Source: JAWXCM01 sp034408745 (GTDB taxonomy: Bacteria > Acidobacteriota > Terriglobia > Bryobacterales > Bryobacteraceae). From it: a stretch of 64,000 nt of DNA. Shown piece by piece: positions 60,628 through 64,000 of this stretch. The position numbers and the translations under genes are program-made. A model generated the notes under the pieces. That model was given only the letters and a program-made list of their open reading frames with translations, searched no databases and was not told the DNA's origin. The DNA lies in NCBI GenBank assembly GCA_034408745.1, contig JAWXCM010000400.1:8163-72162 (forward strand), in the 5' to 3' direction. Numbering within the stretch: position 1 is the first letter of the stretch; every line of letters starts with the position of its first letter.

Positions 60628-61332
60628 TTAGTGTCGGAGCCGGTCGAAAGTTCTCACAAAAATATTTCGAGGTTTTGACGGCCCCTGTTGTCGCGTACCT
60701 TCCAGCCGCCGCCGGCCCAGTTCCCCGAACCGCGTTTTGGCCCTCGATTTCAACAAACGAAACTGGGTATCGGTAAGCTCCATCTCGGAGCAGATCTTCT
60801 CCTGCGGTTCTTCCCGCAGATAAAACCGCGTCAGAATCTCTCGGTCCCGCGGTGACATCGCCCGCAGAATCCGCCACATCAGCTGATTCTGCTCCTCGCC
60901 TATCGCGCTCTCTTCCGGCGTCGACTGGCGGTCAGCCACTATCGTCGACCCGTCCAGACTCTGTTCTTCCTTGCGTTCCTGAACGACCTGGCCAATATGC
61001 GCGGCTACCTGCCGACGCACAATGGTTCGAATGAAACCCATCAGACGCTCCGGCTCGCGGACCTCTCCACGCTGGATCGCCTGCACGACAATTAAAAACA
61101 CGTCGTGCACCTTATCGTCCAGTTCCTGCTGCCCGAGCCGACGGAACAAGTAAAACCGGACGCCCCGTTCGAACAGGAAATAGAGTTGTTCCATTCCTGC
61201 CGCGTCGCCGCAGCGAACGCTGTTGACGAGGCTCGCCCAGTCCACTACGGTCTCTTGTGCGGCACCGTCCTGAAAAGCGTCGCCGTTTTCGCCGTATTCC
61301 ATTGACTGTAGGTCTCTCGGCATTAATAACAC
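60628..61332 (-). CDS. ECF-type RNA polymerase sigma factor
   Basis: A 234-aa sigma factor: region 2 (EQLYFLFERGVRFYLFRRLG, DDKVHDVFLIVVQAIQRGEV) and region 4 (SPRDREILTRFYLREEPQEK, LTDTQFRLLKSRAKTRF), joined by an acidic linker. GTG 61332 is chosen because AGGAG lies 7 nt upstream, within the last codons of the CHAT gene; this couples translation of the two. Next downstream is its anti-sigma. Confidence 0.9.
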   Translation of the reverse strand: MLLMPRDLQSMEYGENGDAFQDGAAQETVVDWASLVNSVRCGDAAGMEQLYFLFERGVRFYLFRRLGQQELDDKVHDVFLIVVQAIQRGEVREPERLMGFIRTIVRRQVAAHIGQVVQERKEEQSLDGSTIVADRQSTPEESAIGEEQNQLMWRILRAMSPRDREILTRFYLREEPQEKICSEMELTDTQFRLLKSRAKTRFGELGRRRLEGTRQQGPSKPRNIFVRTFDRLRH

Positions 61333-61336
61333 AGTT

Positions 61337-63751
61337 CTACTCCTTACCTACAACGAAGAAGGCTGCCCAGTAAGATGGACTTGACTGCCAGCCTCTTCGC
61401 CTGCCCGACTGATTTTGTGCAAACTGCAGCGCCCGTGCCACTTCCAGTGCTCCGGTGCGCCCACCCTGCCTGCTCAATTCCGAGTACATATCCGCCAGTA
61501 ACTGCCCGTCGTCGTCCCGTATGGGCCAGTAACTGGCCACCACCGATTGCGCGCCTGCAATCAGCCACGCGCGCGACAGACCAAACAAACCCAAACCCTG
61601 ACGAGCCTGCCCCGTGCCCGAACTACAGCCGCTCAGCGTTACCAGGCCCAGCGGGTAATGCCACTTCGTAATCTCCAGCGGACTCAGATAGTCCGGTTCA
61701 CCATCGGCCCAGCGTCCCAGCGCAATCATCACCTGATCGGGAGCCAGCGGATGCGAAACTACGTGCATGCCCAGGTGCAGGACTGCGGGACTTCGTGTGA
61801 TTTGCCGCATAAGGGCCTCCCGTCCTGTTTCAACACCCGTCAGCAACGCGGGCGACTGGTCCACCGTCCACGCGGCTGCGCATTTCCTTAACTCCCTGGC
61901 AGACCCCGGCAGCCTCGGCAACTGAGGCTCAGTTGTCTCGGAACTGCCCTGAATCTTACTGCTTTCGAACCGCGAGTCCGCCCTGTTGTACACCGGATCC
62001 GCCTGACCTGCGAAATGCTTCGACAGCACCGACCGCGCCGGAGCATCGCTCATGGACGGTGCCGCGGGGATCACCCGCAGCGAATGCATCCCGCCCAGCC
62101 GAGCCCCCTCAACCCCGGAAGGATCCGGCAGCGAAGCAAAAGGCAAATCATACAAAGGTGCGTCCAGAGATAGAATCCAGTCTCGCTTCGACCGGACCCG
62201 CCCACTCAACGCCGCCAGAAGATCGTCCGCCACAACCCGTCCCTGCTCCTCGGCCTCTGGCAGGCCTGTCTCCATGGACACCCGATATTGCGTCACATGC
62301 TCAGCCAGCAACGCCGCTCCTGGCAGCCTGTGAACTTCAAAGGAGTTCCGCGTAACGCCCCACACAAAAGAACTGGAAGGCGTCACCATGAAGCTGAGCA
62401 GAACCTCAGTCTCCCTCAGTTTTCTCTGTACACCCTGTAGTGTTTTACTGGAGCCTTCGCTCTCAAAAATCTGGGGAGAATTCTTTTCCTCGCGTAAACC
62501 AAGTTCCAGTTCCAGGTTGGCAAGCTCCATTCTGAGTGAGGCAAGTTGCTTTTCAGCTGCGTTATCGGTTGCTGACAGCGACGTCGCCAGCGCCCTCCGG
62601 AATTCGGCTATTTTTAGCAGGTACTCAGGCGGAAGGTTCGCTGGTACCGAGCTGCTGGCCTGAAACAGGGAGCTCCGACTCGCGCTGGCCAGGCCGAACA
62701 TCCTCGCAGCCAGCCGTTCATCCTTTGTCCGTTCGTACTCACCCATGGCGAACGCGACATACTCCGCGAAAATGCCATGCAGTCCCTCCTCAATCGAGGT
62801 TCGAAAGGACTCCGCGGGCAGCGTCTGTATACGCGATTCCACGGCATACCGGACCGTACTTTCGTAGTAAGCGACCGCCGCGGCACGGTCTCCCGCGGCC
62901 GCCGAGGTACGGGCCAGTTCCCGATCGATGGAATGAAGAGGCACGCCTCCCGGTTCGCCGGAGCGCCGGCGCGCCTCAAGCAGCAGTCGCAGAGACTCGT
63001 CGTTGCGGCCCTGTAGCCGGCGAAGAATCCCAAGATAGGTATACGTTGTCTGGAGCTGCCGGCGTCCGATGACCCATCGAAGCCGGAACGCTTCCGTCAG
63101 AGCCACCTCCGCATTCTCCAGATCCCCCTGCTGCACGTAGGCCAGACCAAGCTGATTCCACACAAGCGCCAGAGCGCCGTCATCGGATCCCATGCCCGCG
63201 GTCAGGATCGCAGCCCGGTACAGTCGCACTGCCTTCGGGAAGTCAAAGTCGCGGGCGACGCTCGCCAGTTGCGTGAGGGCTGTGGGATTGTTGACGCGAA
63301 GCACCACAGTCTCCGCCCGGTCGACCGCCTGTCGCGCAGCCTCGGGGTTGTTCATCCGGCGAAAGACCGAGATTCGCCCCACTGAGGCCTTCATAAGGAT
63401 GTCGTCGTAGTGAAATTGCTCCGCCAGCCGGATCGCCTCATGAAAGGAGTGGAGCGCCTCTGCATTGCGCCACAGCAGACCCTCGCAATTTCCGGCTCCT
63501 GTGAGAAAGACAGCCCGATAGTATGCCGCCCTTTCCGGCGTCCCTTGCTGACCTTGTCGATACAGCCGTAGCGCTGTCGGAATATCTCCGCCGGAATAAG
63601 CCTTCGTAGCCTGGGTGAGAATCTTCTGAAGTCCAGGGTTCAGTTCTGGCGAAGGCTTCTGAAGAATCGAGGGCCCGCTGTCACCTCCCAGAAAGAGCGA
63701 TAACAGCAGGACCGCTGTGGCAGACGTCGAGCGGATGGATTCCCTCCCCAT
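61337..63751 (-). CDS. exported TPR-CHAT caspase-like protease
   Basis: An 804-aa protein: signal or anchor helix (TSATAVLLLSLFLGGDSG), ~8 TPR-like repeats (~45-330), a helical linker with coiled coil (~380-430) and a C-terminal CHAT peptidase domain (~440-800). The caspase-type dyad is visible: His ~661 in AVLHLGMHVVSHPLAPDQ and Cys ~706 in VTLSGCSSGTGQARQGLGLF. The PRLPGSARELRKCAAAW segment is typical of CHAT. It heads an operon with an ECF sigma and anti-sigma, which suggests proteolytic signalling, perhaps cleaving a partner. Confidence 0.88.
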   Translation of the reverse strand: MGRESIRSTSATAVLLLSLFLGGDSGPSILQKPSPELNPGLQKILTQATKAYSGGDIPTALRLYRQGQQGTPERAAYYRAVFLTGAGNCEGLLWRNAEALHSFHEAIRLAEQFHYDDILMKASVGRISVFRRMNNPEAARQAVDRAETVVLRVNNPTALTQLASVARDFDFPKAVRLYRAAILTAGMGSDDGALALVWNQLGLAYVQQGDLENAEVALTEAFRLRWVIGRRQLQTTYTYLGILRRLQGRNDESLRLLLEARRRSGEPGGVPLHSIDRELARTSAAAGDRAAAVAYYESTVRYAVESRIQTLPAESFRTSIEEGLHGIFAEYVAFAMGEYERTKDERLAARMFGLASASRSSLFQASSSVPANLPPEYLLKIAEFRRALATSLSATDNAAEKQLASLRMELANLELELGLREEKNSPQIFESEGSSKTLQGVQRKLRETEVLLSFMVTPSSSFVWGVTRNSFEVHRLPGAALLAEHVTQYRVSMETGLPEAEEQGRVVADDLLAALSGRVRSKRDWILSLDAPLYDLPFASLPDPSGVEGARLGGMHSLRVIPAAPSMSDAPARSVLSKHFAGQADPVYNRADSRFESSKIQGSSETTEPQLPRLPGSARELRKCAAAWTVDQSPALLTGVETGREALMRQITRSPAVLHLGMHVVSHPLAPDQVMIALGRWADGEPDYLSPLEITKWHYPLGLVTLSGCSSGTGQARQGLGLFGLSRAWLIAGAQSVVASYWPIRDDDGQLLADMYSELSRQGGRTGALEVARALQFAQNQSGRRRGWQSSPSYWAAFFVVGKE

Positions 63752-64000
63752 AACAGAAAATACCTGGATTTATTGAGGCTCTACACAAGCATAACGAAAC
63801 ACGCAAGTTAGTGTCATTACCCGAAAAGGGTTGAAAATCAACCGCTTATGTGGGGGTTATGGAACGGTTTGTACCGTATACCGGCAAACACCTTAGTGTC
63901 CGCCGGTATTTCCGGTTATTTGCCTTTTTTCAGGCATCCGCGAATGCGGATTCGGGCGAGGTTTGAGTACGCCTGTGCGCGTACTTACTACTTAGAACCA
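63752..64000. other. upstream region of the CHAT operon; no gene seen
   Basis: No convincing ORF. It holds a small palindrome GGTTGA-AAA-TCAACC (63829-63843) and repeated CCGGTAT/CCGGTTAT-type segments (63875-63920). On the - strand TATTTT lies 5 nt before the CHAT ATG, a weak -10 candidate with leaderless spacing. A gene further right may start beyond the window. Confidence 0.4.

Overview
The window looks like chromosome of a high-GC acidobacterium of the Bryobacter/Solibacter type. This is inferred from gene content, not from a marker gene. The clues are a very large secreted beta-propeller protein ending in the 'Solibacter usitatus C-terminal' (TIGR03437-type) domain, an acidobacterial-type VWFA protein, Tat-exported sulfatases beside a DUF1080 protein, a PQQ dehydrogenase with a fused cytochrome c domain, and an ECF sigma / anti-sigma / TPR-CHAT operon. 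I see no rRNA, tRNA or CRISPR array.

Layout. 1-5 kb: the start of a succinate dehydrogenase operon (sdhC, partial sdhA), rpiB, two small membrane proteins, and a sulfatase-DUF1080 pair. 5-10 kb: a winged-helix regulator divergent from a three-gene ABC/HlyD/TolC export system whose ATPase domain has lost several catalytic motifs. 9.8-12.7 kb: a decay patch with a frameshifted cytochrome c gene, an IS630 transposase remnant and a multiply frameshifted small gene around an intact aldo/keto reductase. 12.7-21.3 kb: PQQ dehydrogenase, second sulfatase, Gfo/Idh/MocA oxidoreductase, threonine aldolase and the giant secreted beta-propeller protein. 21.5-33.9 kb: DUF192 protein, then a nearly complete Flp/Tad pilus operon (TPR lipoprotein, flp, a polytopic membrane protein, cpaB, cpaC, Tad/TadG-like, two tadE-like, cpaE, cpaF, tadB, tadC) closed by a hairpin. 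33.9-43.5 kb: rsgA, tyrS, two MacB-type permeases without an ATPase, a dihydropteroate synthase with a long RGG/proline-rich repeat tail, a NadD-like gene lacking its catalytic motif, an ECF sigma/anti-sigma pair and a tetraheme cytochrome.

43.6-53.9 kb holds the most unusual unit: an FkbH-like phosphatase fused to a carrier domain, directly followed by one protein with two GT4 glycosyltransferase domains and a type II thioesterase, and facing an MFS exporter. No ketosynthase, adenylation or acyltransferase gene is in view, so this may be a compact route to a carrier-bound glyceryl unit that is glycosylated, released and exported. At the junction between the thioesterase and exporter genes a ~225-bp segment was duplicated in tandem. 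A 3.65-kb IS1595-type element then inserted in the second copy. It has 28-bp imperfect terminal inverted repeats, an 8-bp target duplication, passenger ORFs and a chimeric, catalytically incomplete transposase.

52.6-59.9 kb: an operon pepP-accB-accC-MFS (fatty acid synthesis plus export), a VWFA protein, and a quinone oxidoreductase plus FAD protein pair. 59.9-63.75 kb: an operon of a TPR-CHAT caspase-like protease, an ECF sigma factor and a zinc-finger anti-sigma factor, ended by a strong hairpin. Several genes (rpiB, the ABC exporter, tyrS, the 50604 gene, the broken cytochrome) have a -10-like box 5-8 nt before the start codon and no clear ribosome-binding site, which suggests leaderless transcripts.
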